From Providencia sp. PROV188 (lineage in GTDB: Bacteria > Pseudomonadota > Gammaproteobacteria > Enterobacterales > Enterobacteriaceae): 64,000 nt of DNA. The notes under the pieces were generated by a model. That model made no database searches, was not told the origin of the DNA, and saw only the letters and a list, made by a program, of their open reading frames with translations. The position numbers and the translations under genes are program-made. Where the stretch lies: contig NZ_CP097291.1 of NCBI RefSeq assembly GCF_027595165.1, positions 3,782,001 to 3,846,000 on the forward strand, given 5' to 3'. This document shows, in pieces, positions 1 to 9,901 of this stretch. Each line of letters begins with the position of its first letter. Positions within the stretch are counted from its first letter, which is position 1.

Positions 1-3000
1 CCATTGCATAATTTATGGGTTGATAGCTTTAACTCCCCTCATCAATGGCGCGATGGAGAGCCTCGTTCTCAATCGCAATTTGTTGAGTTACTACTTCCAA
101 GCGGCCAATCAGAGCGTCATTATGGCATGCTCATTCTTGCGGGTGATGCTAACGATCTGCAAGTAGAGCTGGCACGACATTGGCTTGAATTGACTGGTGG
201 CGGCTTACTGATTATTGAAAATGATACAACGCTTATCTCGAAGCCAGTTCAATTGCTTCTTGACGAGCTAGAATACATACAAGACTCCCCAGCATCTGAG
301 CAAGATACAACGATTTTCGCTCAATATTCTCAACCAGGGATATCCGTCACTGCCACCCCTGCATTCTATGAAGATAGCTCCGAGCAAAAATATTATGTTC
401 TAGATAATTTAACTTACTATTTCAGCGGATTACCTCAACAAATAGAGCCAACCACTTGGGTTTATGAAGGCGTTCTCACCGTGCCTAAATCTGAACGCCT
501 TATCCTCTATGTGGATACACAATATCATCCCTATAACCTCACACTGGATATTGATCAGTACACTCATCAAATTAATGCTCAAGATGAATGTGGCGAAATC
601 GCGATTAAACATACCCAAAAGGGGCAGCAAGTTCACTTTAAAATCACCACCACGACACAAGATAATGCCCCCAATATCCGCTTAGGGTGGGGGTTTTCAG
701 GGCAAGAATCAGTTCAATTTATTCCTGATGATTTCATTCATCACACTCCCTTGATTACCACAGAAAATACCTCGGTTGAGCAACCTGCCCCACATTCTTT
801 ATTCAACCCTGATGGCTACCAGCAGGCACTGTCATTACCTTCTACATCGATAAACTCGTTCGCACTCACAGAAGAGACGCGAAATAATAGCGATTATTTT
901 TCAATTCAAATAAATAGCTCACGGTTGAATACCGTTTTAAGACTGGATGATATCAGCCTATCACCACACGATTCCTGGGAGGGACTTGCAGCCGAAATCG
1001 AAGACTATGTTAATCAGCAACTCGCTGATCTTGAACTCCCTCTTATCTCCGCACATTATAAAAATAACCAGATTGTCATCACCTGTGGCGGCATGATTGT
1101 TTCCCAATTTCAGCTAAAAAATCAGCAGTTACACCCTATCCTTATTGCAGAGAATCCCCATGGTATCGCCAATCAATTTCACGTAGGTGTACTGTCTGGA
1201 AGTTTGCCATTTCATGAGGAAATTGAATATTTTCAGCTTATTGAAGAGCCATTATTTGGAGAGGTTGTATTAAACGAAATAACCGGAGAATGGCAATATA
1301 TACCTGATGGTAAACAATCTTTCCGTGGGCATGACCAGTTTGATTTTATTGCCATTATGAAAGATGGCTCTGTTTCTGCCCCTATGTCTATTCAGCTACA
1401 ATCTGAAGAAGCGCCTTATCTGTCCCTTCCAAGTAAGCGTATTTTTACGTTACCAGATCCGATTTATCATCAGCCTCAGATGCGTCATCACCCCGTGCCA
1501 AGCGATATGCAAATTCACAGTATTCAGCTAGCACAAACCCACTTACTTGAGCCTCATACTAAATACTTCAGTTTAACAGCTGACCGACCCGCATTATTAA
1601 AAATTGATATTACCAGCGCATCGGAGGCTACAGCACCCGATATTGTGGCCATTATTCGAAATAAAGAGGGTGTTGAACTAGAGAAAGTGGTTTTAACGGG
1701 TCCATCAAACCTTCCAGCCGCTCTCACCCCACCGCCTAATACGCCTAGCTTTGAAGCTAAAGATTGGCACCGTTACAGCTATACCGCGCCGATAAAGGGA
1801 AAATGGATTCAACCTGATATGGAGATACAAATTCTCGCGGGGGGTATACCAATAACTCAATATGGCATCCAAAATGTTGAAGCTGAATACGCAATGCCTG
1901 ATGAGGGTACACCATTTCCCTTCTATACCGCTGAGGGAAGTTTCTTTCCTAGAGTCAAAAAGATAAAGCCCATCACTGCACATGTCGCGCATAAAACGCT
2001 TTACCAAGATGGACACGGTACTTACCCTCATTCCCCTCTCAGTTGGGGATTAGAAGCGCTCGCCAAGTTACTCATTCACCAGCTAACCTTATATAGCTAT
2101 CCCCCTATCCCTCAGAAATCGGCTTTATATCCTTGTATCGTTCAAGATGATGTGATTTATACAGATAGAACGACGCTAGTTCATCTTTTGTATGACGCTC
2201 CAAGCAGTATCCAAGAGCCATCAATGTCACAAATTGAGAGCTCTTACTTAGAGAGCCAAAAAGCAGCGCGGAGAACAGAGCTGTATAGCGAATTTTTTTA
2301 TATCGCTATCCTGCCGCTATCTATGGAGGGGGGCACATCAGGTGTGATTGGGTTAGCAACCCATAACTTTGGTGGCGGAATATCAAAACCCAGTATTTTA
2401 TGGCATGAAATGTTTGGGCATGGTCTTGCACTCGGCCATACCACAAATGAAGGTTACCCATATCCAGCGGAAAGTCATGGTAAGAACATCGCATATGATT
2501 CATATCGCCAGCAATACACAACCTTCCGTAAAGACGAGCCAGAATATGAGATTATACCCGCAATGTATCCGAGTGATTATCCTCATTACAGTGATCAATA
2601 CGACGCATTCTTAGCGCATTCAGATTACTATATTTACTTGGCTCAACATTTTTTATCTAAAATTAACGAAAGTGAAGTCCCAGGCGAATATGTCTCCGTC
2701 TACCAACTTAATGGCATATTTCTTCCTTTACCTGATGGCTCGCAACACCCTTATAGTTACCTCGCCGTGACTCAAACTCTCGGGCAATTGATCCAACAGG
2801 ATCATTCTGATTCCTCTCATAGTTTGACGATCACCTATGTCACGCCATCCGGTCTACTCACCGAATCCCTAAAAATTTCCTTGAGGGATAACGAACTTAA
2901 TTTGAATATTCCCAATAAGGGGGAATTAGTTAGCCTCAAGATTATTAAGACGGAAAATGGCACAGATACTGAGGTCTATCACTATAAAAATCCTGAATCT

Positions 3001-3804
3001 CTAGCAAATCGCTTATTTATTTATGGTGATGGAAAAACCGTGCCGGAACAATTGCAGATAGATAACTATTGGCGTGGTAGTCGATTATCTTGGTCTGCAA
3101 CGGATAAAAATTTAATTGATATCTCAACAGGGAAAGTAAATTCTCAATATATCACTCCGCAAAGTGCGATTTGTGCCAGTTGGATAGAGAACGGGCAATT
3201 ACACCAACAATACTTCTCATTAAGTGACCCGTTTGGTCAAAATAATCAAGTTGATACAACCCATCATTTCCAACCAATTCATCATTTCGATATGCAAAAT
3301 AATGAAAATGATATATCAACCTCTCATTTAAATATTCTTTCTGATATCAGGCTACTTTCTGATGTGCATATCAACCAACAAATTGATATTAGCAAGCTAG
3401 GGATCACTGAGAAAAATAACCAATATTGGGTGACCCTACTCATTTACGATGAACAAGGTATTATCCAAGAAAAAACGCCGCAGGAACCTTGGTTTTTATC
3501 CCAGAATAAAAATATACTTTCAGTCAAAGGAACAATCGACAGCATCCCAGGCTTAAAAATCGCGGGGATTAAAATTTATATCGATCAACATTTACATGAT
3601 GATGTAGCCGCCAGATCAGTTTGGCTTAATCAAAATACTAATCAAACATTGGATGAAAATACCGAGTTTCTCAATTACGATCGCCCTGTGGAATTTAACT
3701 CGCTCGCTTCACAAATGGCAGGAATGAAAGAGGACACAATCAGCACACAACAACAAGCCACTCAATGGGTTGAGTCAGCACATTTCATACCGTTGGTCGC
3801 ATAA
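1..3804 (+). CDS. Large M66/StcE-like zinc metallopeptidase, 5' end outside window
   Basis: The reading frame is open from base 1, so the true start lies upstream and only the last 1267 codons are seen. The nearest in-frame start-like codon is TTG at 4, with no ribosome site visible. The candidate zinc site is HEMFGHGLALGH (H801, E802, H806, H812, numbered from base 4), preceded by a THNFGGG stretch. This resembles StcE/TagA-type M66 peptidases, which are secreted and cleave mucin-like glycoproteins. Here the first two histidines are five residues apart, not four as in HExxH. Residues about 400-465 look like a cadherin/VCBS-like beta domain (a 'GEWQYIPDG' segment), and beta-rich segments flank the catalytic region. 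No signal peptide can be judged because the N-terminus is missing. Family assignment is moderate; substrate is unknown. It is followed by a hairpin terminator. Confidence 0.55.
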   Translation, partial: PLHNLWVDSFNSPHQWRDGEPRSQSQFVELLLPSGQSERHYGMLILAGDANDLQVELARHWLELTGGGLLIIENDTTLISKPVQLLLDELEYIQDSPASEQDTTIFAQYSQPGISVTATPAFYEDSSEQKYYVLDNLTYYFSGLPQQIEPTTWVYEGVLTVPKSERLILYVDTQYHPYNLTLDIDQYTHQINAQDECGEIAIKHTQKGQQVHFKITTTTQDNAPNIRLGWGFSGQESVQFIPDDFIHHTPLITTENTSVEQPAPHSLFNPDGYQQALSLPSTSINSFALTEETRNNSDYFSIQINSSRLNTVLRLDDISLSPHDSWEGLAAEIEDYVNQQLADLELPLISAHYKNNQIVITCGGMIVSQFQLKNQQLHPILIAENPHGIANQFHVGVLSGSLPFHEEIEYFQLIEEPLFGEVVLNEITGEWQYIPDGKQSFRGHDQFDFIAIMKDGSVSAPMSIQLQSEEAPYLSLPSKRIFTLPDPIYHQPQMRHHPVPSDMQIHSIQLAQTHLLEPHTKYFSLTADRPALLKIDITSASEATAPDIVAIIRNKEGVELEKVVLTGPSNLPAALTPPPNTPSFEAKDWHRYSYTAPIKGKWIQPDMEIQILAGGIPITQYGIQNVEAEYAMPDEGTPFPFYTAEGSFFPRVKKIKPITAHVAHKTLYQDGHGTYPHSPLSWGLEALAKLLIHQLTLYSYPPIPQKSALYPCIVQDDVIYTDRTTLVHLLYDAPSSIQEPSMSQIESSYLESQKAARRTELYSEFFYIAILPLSMEGGTSGVIGLATHNFGGGISKPSILWHEMFGHGLALGHTTNEGYPYPAESHGKNIAYDSYRQQYTTFRKDEPEYEIIPAMYPSDYPHYSDQYDAFLAHSDYYIYLAQHFLSKINESEVPGEYVSVYQLNGIFLPLPDGSQHPYSYLAVTQTLGQLIQQDHSDSSHSLTITYVTPSGLLTESLKISLRDNELNLNIPNKGELVSLKIIKTENGTDTEVYHYKNPESLANRLFIYGDGKTVPEQLQIDNYWRGSRLSWSATDKNLIDISTGKVNSQYITPQSAICASWIENGQLHQQYFSLSDPFGQNNQVDTTHHFQPIHHFDMQNNENDISTSHLNILSDIRLLSDVHINQQIDISKLGITEKNNQYWVTLLIYDEQGIIQEKTPQEPWFLSQNKNILSVKGTIDSIPGLKIAGIKIYIDQHLHDDVAARSVWLNQNTNQTLDENTEFLNYDRPVEFNSLASQMAGMKEDTISTQQQATQWVESAHFIPLVA

Positions 3805-3810
3805 TAAATC

Positions 3811-3830
3811 AGGGGGCTTATTTGCCCCCT
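3811..3830. terminator. Hairpin between convergent genes
   Basis: AGGGGGC / GCCCCCT stem of 7 bp with a 6-nt loop (TTATTT), 6 bases after the metallopeptidase stop and 28 before the emrD stop on the other strand. The flanks are AT-rich with only a weak T-run, so it may serve both convergent genes. Confidence 0.6.
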
Positions 3831-3858
3831 TAACATAAAACTTAATCAGTATTCTAAA

Positions 3859-5058
3859 TTAAACCATACGCTCGGTATGACTCATACGACGCGCTAATGG
3901 TAACCAGCACAACACGACCAGCATCGACATCAAGAACATCAGTAAGCCAAGGCTAAACTGGCCATTTTGTGGCATTAACGCAGACACCCACGTTGCAACA
4001 CCAGAACCCACGTTCTGTAAACCACCCACTAATGCTCCTGCTGCACCGGCTAAATATGGGAATGGCTCCATCGCACCAGTAGTCGCCAACGGGAATAACA
4101 TCCCAGCGCCAAAGAAGAAAATGGCGGCAGGTACCAACAGTGTCCATGTATTCATGATGCCAAACCAACCTGGTACCCACATCATGATGCCCGCAGCTAA
4201 ACAAATCAGTACAGACTGCCACATCAAGGTGGAGAAATTCTTACCTTCACGCCCCGCGTACCAAGCACCAAAGAACGCCGCAGGAATAGGCAAAATAAAC
4301 AGAATACTGACGGTAATACTGCTTAGCCCTAAGACACCACCCATCAATACACCGCTACAAGCTTCAAAAACAGCGATCCCCGCCAGAGCACCAATCAACA
4401 TCGTCAAATACGAAAGAAACGAACCGTTAGATAATAATTCACGGTATGACGCCACTAAATTATGTTTTTCAGGTGAAATAGGACGAGTCTCCGGCATCCA
4501 GCGATACATACTGAACAACACTCCGCCACCCAACAGGAATAAGAAAATATAACAGGCGTGCCAACCAAAGAAATGCGCCAGTATCCCACCAAACATAGGG
4601 GCTAACAGTGGGCTCACTAACACCCCCATATTGAGCAAACTATTGGCGTAACGTAGTGCAGTGCCTTTATACAGGTCACGCGGCATGGTTCTCACCATTA
4701 CTCCAGCAACCCCTGTACCTAAACCTTGTAAACCACTCGCGACCGTCAATACCGTCAGCGTTGGGGCAAAAATAGCGACAATCGTTGAAATTAAGAAGAT
4801 AGATAACCCAGCTAAAATCACCGGACGGCGACCAATTTGGTCAGATAACGGACCATACAGTAGCTGGGAAAAACCGTAAGAAAACAGATACGCCGCCATA
4901 ACGCGCTGTACAGCACCCGAAGGTTCACCGAAATACACCGCAATTTCAGCAATCACGGGGACATAAACAGTTTGAGTCATTTGCCCAACCGCAGCGAGGG
5001 CAATCAACATTAGCAACAGATTAAAATTTTCAAGCTTTCTCATTTTGCTCTCAGACAT
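3859..5058 (-). CDS. emrD: EmrD-type multidrug efflux MFS transporter
   Basis: A 399-residue inner-membrane protein with about 12 hydrophobic segments and the MFS loop 2-3 motif 'GPLSDQIGRRPV'. It resembles E. coli EmrD almost end to end (for example 'NLLLMLIALAAVGQMTQT' near the start, 'RDLYKGTALRYANSLLNMG' mid-protein, 'ILPIPAAFFGAWYAGR' later). EmrD is a proton-driven exporter of amphipathic compounds and uncouplers. Two starts are possible: ATG at 5058 behind AGGAA (spacing about 6) and an in-frame ATG at 5043 behind GAGAG, which matches the E. coli N-terminus better. It is monocistronic, convergent with the metallopeptidase and separated from fpr by about 430 bp. Confidence 0.9.
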   Translation of the reverse strand: MSESKMRKLENFNLLLMLIALAAVGQMTQTVYVPVIAEIAVYFGEPSGAVQRVMAAYLFSYGFSQLLYGPLSDQIGRRPVILAGLSIFLISTIVAIFAPTLTVLTVASGLQGLGTGVAGVMVRTMPRDLYKGTALRYANSLLNMGVLVSPLLAPMFGGILAHFFGWHACYIFLFLLGGGVLFSMYRWMPETRPISPEKHNLVASYRELLSNGSFLSYLTMLIGALAGIAVFEACSGVLMGGVLGLSSITVSILFILPIPAAFFGAWYAGREGKNFSTLMWQSVLICLAAGIMMWVPGWFGIMNTWTLLVPAAIFFFGAGMLFPLATTGAMEPFPYLAGAAGALVGGLQNVGSGVATWVSALMPQNGQFSLGLLMFLMSMLVVLCWLPLARRMSHTERMV

Positions 5059-5485
5059 TCACAATTCCTGAGCACACAATAGCGCCGCATTATTAAAGTT
5101 TAATAACACGAACAGTTGCACTCAGGATTAAATAATAGATTTTTATTCGTTGTTTTGCCCATTACATTGGAATTATATAACTAGCAAACAATTGATGTTG
5201 TTCTTGTGTGATAAAGATAACAAAATTTATGAATTTTTCGAGGTAGGACACCATTTTAATTTACTTCACGTTGGCAGTAATATTCGCCACCTCTGTCAAC
5301 TTAACTGTACATTAAAATTACCAAACTCCTCATTTGCAGAACAATCTACTAAAACACTTTATCGATAAGCATAAACAATGAACTGATCTAGTATGAAATC
5401 CTATTAAGTTCAGCAATGTATATCTTAAATAATTCACACTGTTGAATACTTTCTCTGAGGCTTTTTCGATAAGAGGGACAAATTT
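5059..5485. other. Intergenic region between divergent emrD and fpr
   Basis: 427 bp of AT-rich sequence between two divergent genes, expected to hold both promoters. No convincing -35/-10 pair, operator palindrome or RNA gene could be picked by eye. A 72-codon ORF at 5150-5368 has no ribosome site and no recognisable content. Confidence 0.4.
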
Positions 5486-6232
5486 ATGGCGAATTGGGTA
5501 ACAGGTCGGGTGGTTGAAGCCAAATATTGGACAGAAACCTTGTTTAGTTTAGTGGTGGATGCGCCTATTCAACCGTTTATTGCAGGACAATTTGCTAAAC
5601 TCGCCCTTGAAGTTAATGGGGAACGCGTTGCCCGCGCCTACTCGTATGTGAATGCCCCCAGTGACAACCGCCTTGAATTCTATTTCGTCATTGTTCCCAA
5701 TGGAAAACTGAGCCCGAAGCTAGCTGAGCTACAAATCGGCGATACACTGCAAATCACCGATGAGGCCTCTGGCTTCTTTGTGCTAGATGAAATCCCAGAA
5801 TGTAAACATCTTTGGATGCTTTCAACAGGTACGGCTATTGGTCCATTTCTCTCTATTTTACAAGAGAATAAAGGGCTAGAACGCTTTGAAAAAATCGTCT
5901 TACTGCATGCCGTGCGTTACCAAAAAGATCTGAGTTACCTGCCGCTCATGCAGCAATTAGAGCAGCAATTCCAAGGAAAACTACGCATTGTCACTGTTGT
6001 GAGCCGTGAACACGCCCCCGGCTCACTATATGGACGGGTTCCCGCATTAATTGAAGATCATCAATTGGAAGAGTTTGTTGGGTTGCCGATTGACGCAGAT
6101 AAATGCCACATCATGCTGTGTGGCAACCCAGAAATGGTGCGAGATACACGGGATAAACTCAAAGAAACCCACGGGTTAGTTAAACATTTACGCCGTAAAC
6201 CGGGACATATTACTAGCGAACAGTACTGGTAA
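5486..6232 (+). CDS. fpr: Ferredoxin/flavodoxin--NADP+ reductase
   Basis: 248 residues, the normal length for enterobacterial Fpr. It is a soluble FAD enzyme that passes electrons from NADPH to flavodoxin or ferredoxin, supporting Fe-S and radical enzymes and oxidative-stress recovery. The FAD-binding motif RAYSYVNAP, the NADP-binding 'STGTAIGPFLSIL' segment and the C-terminal tryptophan (EQYW) are all present. The start ATG follows an AGAGGGA ribosome site about 8 bases upstream. In E. coli fpr lies in the same neighbourhood, near yiiR, yiiQ and tpiA. Confidence 0.95.
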   Translation: MANWVTGRVVEAKYWTETLFSLVVDAPIQPFIAGQFAKLALEVNGERVARAYSYVNAPSDNRLEFYFVIVPNGKLSPKLAELQIGDTLQITDEASGFFVLDEIPECKHLWMLSTGTAIGPFLSILQENKGLERFEKIVLLHAVRYQKDLSYLPLMQQLEQQFQGKLRIVTVVSREHAPGSLYGRVPALIEDHQLEEFVGLPIDADKCHIMLCGNPEMVRDTRDKLKETHGLVKHLRRKPGHITSEQYW

Positions 6233-6243
6233 TAGCCTAACTG

Positions 6244-6666
6244 CTAAGACAGATAATCGACCTTATCTGTCTTTTCTCCATACGGATTTTCACCTTCCAT
6301 TCCTACAAAAACGCCACAATCAATCAGCATCATCATCGTAATCAGCAATGGAAGAAAGCGCCCAATACCCCATTGCCAAATTTCGGCCAATTGGCTGACA
6401 TCGAAGGAAAAAAGAGCAAAAGCTAACACGACTAAAGCAAACCATCCTCCCGGCTTACCTCTATCGTGAAGACGCTTGGTGAAAATTGCGGCAAGGGGAT
6501 ATAGTAATAAAATAAACAACACCACCACAACAACATCCGGTAATGAAAACGCGTTTTGAAAGAGAGAGATCAGGGTCATCAAAATAAAACAGCCTGCAAC
6601 TCCTGCCCAAAATGGTCGCCGTCCTATTCTACCTTTAAAGGAAAAAGCCCATTGTAGTAATGTCAT
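6244..6666 (-). CDS. yiiR: YiiR-like DUF805 inner-membrane protein
   Basis: 140 residues with the DUF805 opening 'FSFKGRIGRRPFWAG', then three or four hydrophobic helices separated by a 'KRLHDRGKPGGWF' loop typical of the family. The molecular function of DUF805 proteins is unknown. It is convergent with fpr (11 bp between stops) and divergent from yiiQ, as in E. coli. The gene symbol rests on synteny plus the domain. Confidence 0.8.
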   Translation of the reverse strand: MTLLQWAFSFKGRIGRRPFWAGVAGCFILMTLISLFQNAFSLPDVVVVVLFILLLYPLAAIFTKRLHDRGKPGGWFALVVLAFALFSFDVSQLAEIWQWGIGRFLPLLITMMMLIDCGVFVGMEGENPYGEKTDKVDYLS

Positions 6667-6718
6667 TGTCTGTAATCCTGATACAATATTAATCTCTGAA
6701 GAATAAGTGGCAGAAAAA

Positions 6719-7345
6719 ATGGCTCAACCAATATTCCGTTCCATGTCCATCATCATAACCGCTTTTGTGTGCTATTTTCCACAAATGGCACTCTCCCAAA
6801 AGGTACCGACGTTACCTGATACCAACTTAAGCGTTGCGTATTTAGCCCCCGATGCGCCAACCTTTAATCTCACGATCCCAGAGCTACGTAGTCAATTTAA
6901 TCAAACCTATAAAGATTTGTATCTTCACGAATACAAAGTGATTGCTAGCCAAGATATATCCGTACCCTACATTCGCGCCGCATCACGTATTAATCAACAA
7001 ATATACTCATCTGCTGTCCTCGAACGGGGTAGTGAGAAAATTAAAAGCTTACAAATCACATTATTACCTACTGACAATGAAGCTGACGCCCAAGAAAGTC
7101 GCCAATTAATTGAGCGCTATATCATCGCTATTATTCATCAATTTGACCCTAATGTTTCTTTGGATAAAGCCCCTGAGCTGACCGCAGCGCTGAACAAATT
7201 TATGGCCAATAAAGCCCCAACCCGCGCAGAAGAAGCGAGATTAGGCGCATTGCGATATATTTTGGTAAAAAGTGACAATAATGTGCTTACTTTTGCTGTT
7301 GAACCGATTAAGCTAGAACAACAAGCAAGCGAAAGCAGTAAATAA
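6719..7345 (+). CDS. yiiQ: YiiQ-like DUF1454 periplasmic protein
   Basis: About 208 residues with an N-terminal signal-peptide-like segment (hydrophobic 'SIIITAFVCYF', then an ALSQ cleavage region). The body resembles E. coli YiiQ: conserved pieces include 'TRAASRINQQ'-like 'IRAASRINQQ', 'ALRYILV' and the C-terminal 'LTFAVEPIKL'. Function is unknown; it is a presumed periplasmic protein. A GTG start at 6707 behind GAAGA is also possible, but ATG 6719 gives a cleaner signal peptide. It sits directly upstream of tpiA, as in E. coli. Confidence 0.8.
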   Translation: MAQPIFRSMSIIITAFVCYFPQMALSQKVPTLPDTNLSVAYLAPDAPTFNLTIPELRSQFNQTYKDLYLHEYKVIASQDISVPYIRAASRINQQIYSSAVLERGSEKIKSLQITLLPTDNEADAQESRQLIERYIIAIIHQFDPNVSLDKAPELTAALNKFMANKAPTRAEEARLGALRYILVKSDNNVLTFAVEPIKLEQQASESSK

Positions 7346-7541
7346 TTGAGAGCAACAAACACGCGAAATGGATGATGATCACGCTCTGGCAATAAGCATG
7401 ATGAAAAGCAAAGCTATTATTATCCATTGTTCCTATAATGCAGGAACAGCGACAGAAACGTCTCGTTGCGCGTAATACCTTGATCGCGTGATGAAAAACT
7501 AATCGATAAATCATTCAAACTTTTTGGTTGGAGGAAATAAC

Positions 7542-8312
7542 ATGCGACATCCATTGGTAATGGGTAACTGGAAACTGAACGGCAGTACCCAGATGGTCAA
7601 TGAACTGATTGCTGGCCTGCGTAACGAACTGAGCAGCGTTGATGGCTGTGACGTAGCAATTGCACCACCAGCAATGTACTTAACTCAGGCTAAACACGCT
7701 ATCGCTGGCAGCCGCATTGCATTAGGCGCACAAAACGTTGACGTCAATCTGTCTGGCGCATTCACTGGCGAAATTTCTGCTGAAATGCTGAAAGATGTCG
7801 GTGCAAAATACATCATCATCGGTCACTCAGAGCGCCGTACTTATCACAAAGAAAGCGATGAGTTCGTTGCAAAACAATTTGCAGTACTGAAAGAACAAGG
7901 TTTAATCCCAGTTCTGTGTATCGGTGAAAGCGAAGCTGAAAACGAAGCTGGTAAAACAGAAGAAGTTTGTGCTCGCCAAATCGATGCAGTCCTGAACACA
8001 TTAGGTGCAGAAGCATTCCAAGGTGCTGTTATCGCTTATGAGCCAATCTGGGCAATCGGAACCGGTAAATCAGCAACTCCAGCGCAGGCACAAGCCGTAC
8101 ATAAATTTATTCGTAGCCACATTGCGAAAAAAGATGCAGCTGTCGCTGAGCAAGTAATCATTCAATACGGCGGTTCTGTTAACGCAGGCAACGCTGCTGA
8201 GTTATTCACTCAACCAGATATCGATGGTGCTTTAGTGGGCGGTGCGTCCTTAAAAGCGGACGCTTTTGCGGTGATTGTTAAAGCTGCAGCTGAAGCCAAA
8301 AAAGCTAAGTAA
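7542..8312 (+). CDS. tpiA: Triosephosphate isomerase
   Basis: 256 residues, a standard TIM-barrel enzyme interconverting dihydroxyacetone phosphate and glyceraldehyde-3-phosphate in glycolysis and gluconeogenesis. Catalytic residues are visible: lysine in GNWKLNGS, histidine in IIGHSERR and glutamate in [11 protein letters not shown], with the phosphate-binding YGGSVN loop near the end. ATG at 7542 was chosen because a strong GGAGGA lies 6 bases before it; an in-frame TTG at 7524 would swallow that site. Codon use is typical of a highly expressed housekeeping gene. A clear terminator follows. Confidence 0.97.
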   Translation: MRHPLVMGNWKLNGSTQMVNELIAGLRNELSSVDGCDVAIAPPAMYLTQAKHAIAGSRIALGAQNVDVNLSGAFTGEISAEMLKDVGAKYIIIGHSERRTYHKESDEFVAKQFAVLKEQGLIPVLCIGESEAENEAGKTEEVCARQIDAVLNTLGAEAFQGAVIAYEPIWAIGTGKSATPAQAQAVHKFIRSHIAKKDAAVAEQVIIQYGGSVNAGNAAELFTQPDIDGALVGGASLKADAFAVIVKAAAEAKKAK

Positions 8313-8340
8313 TTAAATTCTGTATTTAATCACTTCATTT

Positions 8341-8383
8341 AACCGTCTATTTTAATTTAACGTTAAATAGACGGTTTTATTTT
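8341..8383 (+). terminator. Rho-independent terminator of tpiA
   Basis: A 12-bp stem AACCGTCTATTT / AAATAGACGGTT (8341-8352 and 8365-8376) followed by TTATTTT, starting 28 bases after the tpiA stop. Confidence 0.85.
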
Positions 8384-8851
8384 CCATTCAATCAAATAAA
8401 AATAATAAAAAAAGAATTTAAAAAATCATTAATTAAAAACATAAACCATTACTTTACATTTAAAAAATTACTGTAAAATAAAAAAATATAAGTATCAGAC
8501 AAACTTCAATTTCATTTAAAATATAAATAAAAATCGAACAAACACAATCTACTAGGTAATGAAAAGTTAGCTAACACACTAATTTAAATACCTATACCAT
8601 CAAAAATTAACCATAGACAACCTCAAGATAATTCATTTAGATTGCTTGCGTCGGCTCGCCGACTTTTCATTATTAATGTTTTTTATTCTGCTCTCTTTAA
8701 ATTAGTAACATAATAAAAATCAATGGCTCATTATTAATTATAGTGGCGTCACTCTTCAAAGAGTTCGACAGACTCTTGCTTATTATAATTAATCTGTGAG
8801 TCCATCGATTTTCAATCATTAAATAATTAAAGCATTCTATAAAGGATGAAT
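8384..8851 (+). other. Long AT-rich leader upstream of the OmpG-type porin
   Basis: 468 bp without an ORF of substance. It contains a small GC-rich palindrome GTCGGC-TC-GCCGAC at 8650-8663 followed by TTTTCATT, which looks like a mini terminator or attenuator standing out from AT-rich surroundings. It could end an unrecognised small RNA or act in the porin leader; neither is shown. No promoter could be assigned with confidence. Confidence 0.4.
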
Positions 8852-9811
8852 ATGAAGTTTATAACGAGTTTAATTCTTAATACTGCAATTCTTAGCACAG
8901 CAATCATTTTCCCTATCGCCAGTTATTCTCAATCCAGTGATAATCATTGGCACGTTAAAACCAATGTGTATGTCGAGCTCGAAGAGTATCAAGGTCAGCG
9001 GGATTCACAGAATAACAAAGTGTATGACAAAGCCAGTATGATAGGTAAGTTATCACTGAGTAATCCGGCATCCACTTGGTCGTTTGATCTCGAACACCGA
9101 GAAACCTTAAGAAATCACGGAAAAAACTTTGCCAATTCCCGAGATTCCTACATTCGTAATCGAACCCAAATCGGTGTAACCAAACAGTTCATTAAAGATA
9201 AAATTTCCAACCTCGATGTCAATTTCACCTACCGCAAAGAATCTAATGATGGAACGCCAGGCTCTAAGGCCCGCTCATCCAACAGCCTCTATTGGGTTAT
9301 GCCTTCCGGTTCAATTAACCTTGATGAACGATGGACATTTAATTATTGGGGTGCACTTTACTACTACAGTAATTTCTATGAGGCCAATAGCTACGAATTT
9401 GAATCTGAAGTGGGTGTGAGTTATAAACTCACCGATAGCATTAAAGCCAAAGTCAGCTATTACAGTGATAAAGCGTGGGATAATGAGTTCACCACCCAAT
9501 CCTTACAACGCCAAATTCGCCTTGGCTTACCCGTGACTATTAACCAAGATTGGAGCATTTCCCCTTATTTCCGTTATCTCATTAATGATAATGAGTACAA
9601 CAGTAGAGGCTCGCTCACTCAGCAACTACGCAGTGGCTACCGTATCGGAACTCAAGTGGAATACAAAATGACACCGAAGTTAGCATTATGGGGCGGCGTT
9701 GCCTATGAACCCACTAAATGGAAATACCCGAAAGGCAGTGAAAAAACATCAGGAAACAGTAATAAACAAACGATGTATCTCGGTCAGCTAGGCGTGAAAT
9801 ATAGCTGGTAG
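8852..9811 (+). CDS. ompG: OmpG-family outer-membrane porin
   Basis: 319 residues. An N-terminal signal peptide ends near ASYSQ and alternating beta-strand patterns run throughout, with an aromatic C-terminal residue (KYSW), as in outer-membrane barrels. The middle resembles E. coli OmpG, a monomeric porin for oligosaccharides: compare 'LDERWTFNYWGALYYYSN', 'FESEVGVSYKLTDSIKAKVS' and 'ITINQDWSISPYFRYL'-like stretches. ATG at 8852 was chosen because AAAGGA sits 5-6 bases upstream; the ATG at 8846 overlaps that site. It is monocistronic after a long leader. It could instead be another KdgM/OmpG-superfamily sugar porin; the substrate is not visible. Confidence 0.75.
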   Translation: MKFITSLILNTAILSTAIIFPIASYSQSSDNHWHVKTNVYVELEEYQGQRDSQNNKVYDKASMIGKLSLSNPASTWSFDLEHRETLRNHGKNFANSRDSYIRNRTQIGVTKQFIKDKISNLDVNFTYRKESNDGTPGSKARSSNSLYWVMPSGSINLDERWTFNYWGALYYYSNFYEANSYEFESEVGVSYKLTDSIKAKVSYYSDKAWDNEFTTQSLQRQIRLGLPVTINQDWSISPYFRYLINDNEYNSRGSLTQQLRSGYRIGTQVEYKMTPKLALWGGVAYEPTKWKYPKGSEKTSGNSNKQTMYLGQLGVKYSW

Positions 9812-9836
9812 CGATAAACATTCAGCAATCATAAAT

Positions 9837-9872
9837 TCCTAGCCGTTCCGCCATGATAGCGGACGGTTAGGA
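9837..9872. terminator. Imperfect hairpin between ompG and sbp
   Basis: TCCTAGCCGTTCCGC pairs imperfectly with GCGGACGGTTAGGA around a short loop, between two convergent genes. It probably terminates the porin transcript and perhaps also sbp from the other side. Confidence 0.6.
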
Positions 9873-9901
9873 GCTTAATTTGGTCTTTAAATCGTTAGCG
9901 A

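Noticed and set aside
4121..4552. 143-codon ORF opposite emrD
   Set aside because: Lies wholly antisense to a clear membrane transporter; its composition reflects the complementary strand.
5150..5368. 72-codon plus-strand ORF between emrD and fpr
   Set aside because: No ribosome site, no recognisable motif, and it lies in the divergent promoter region.
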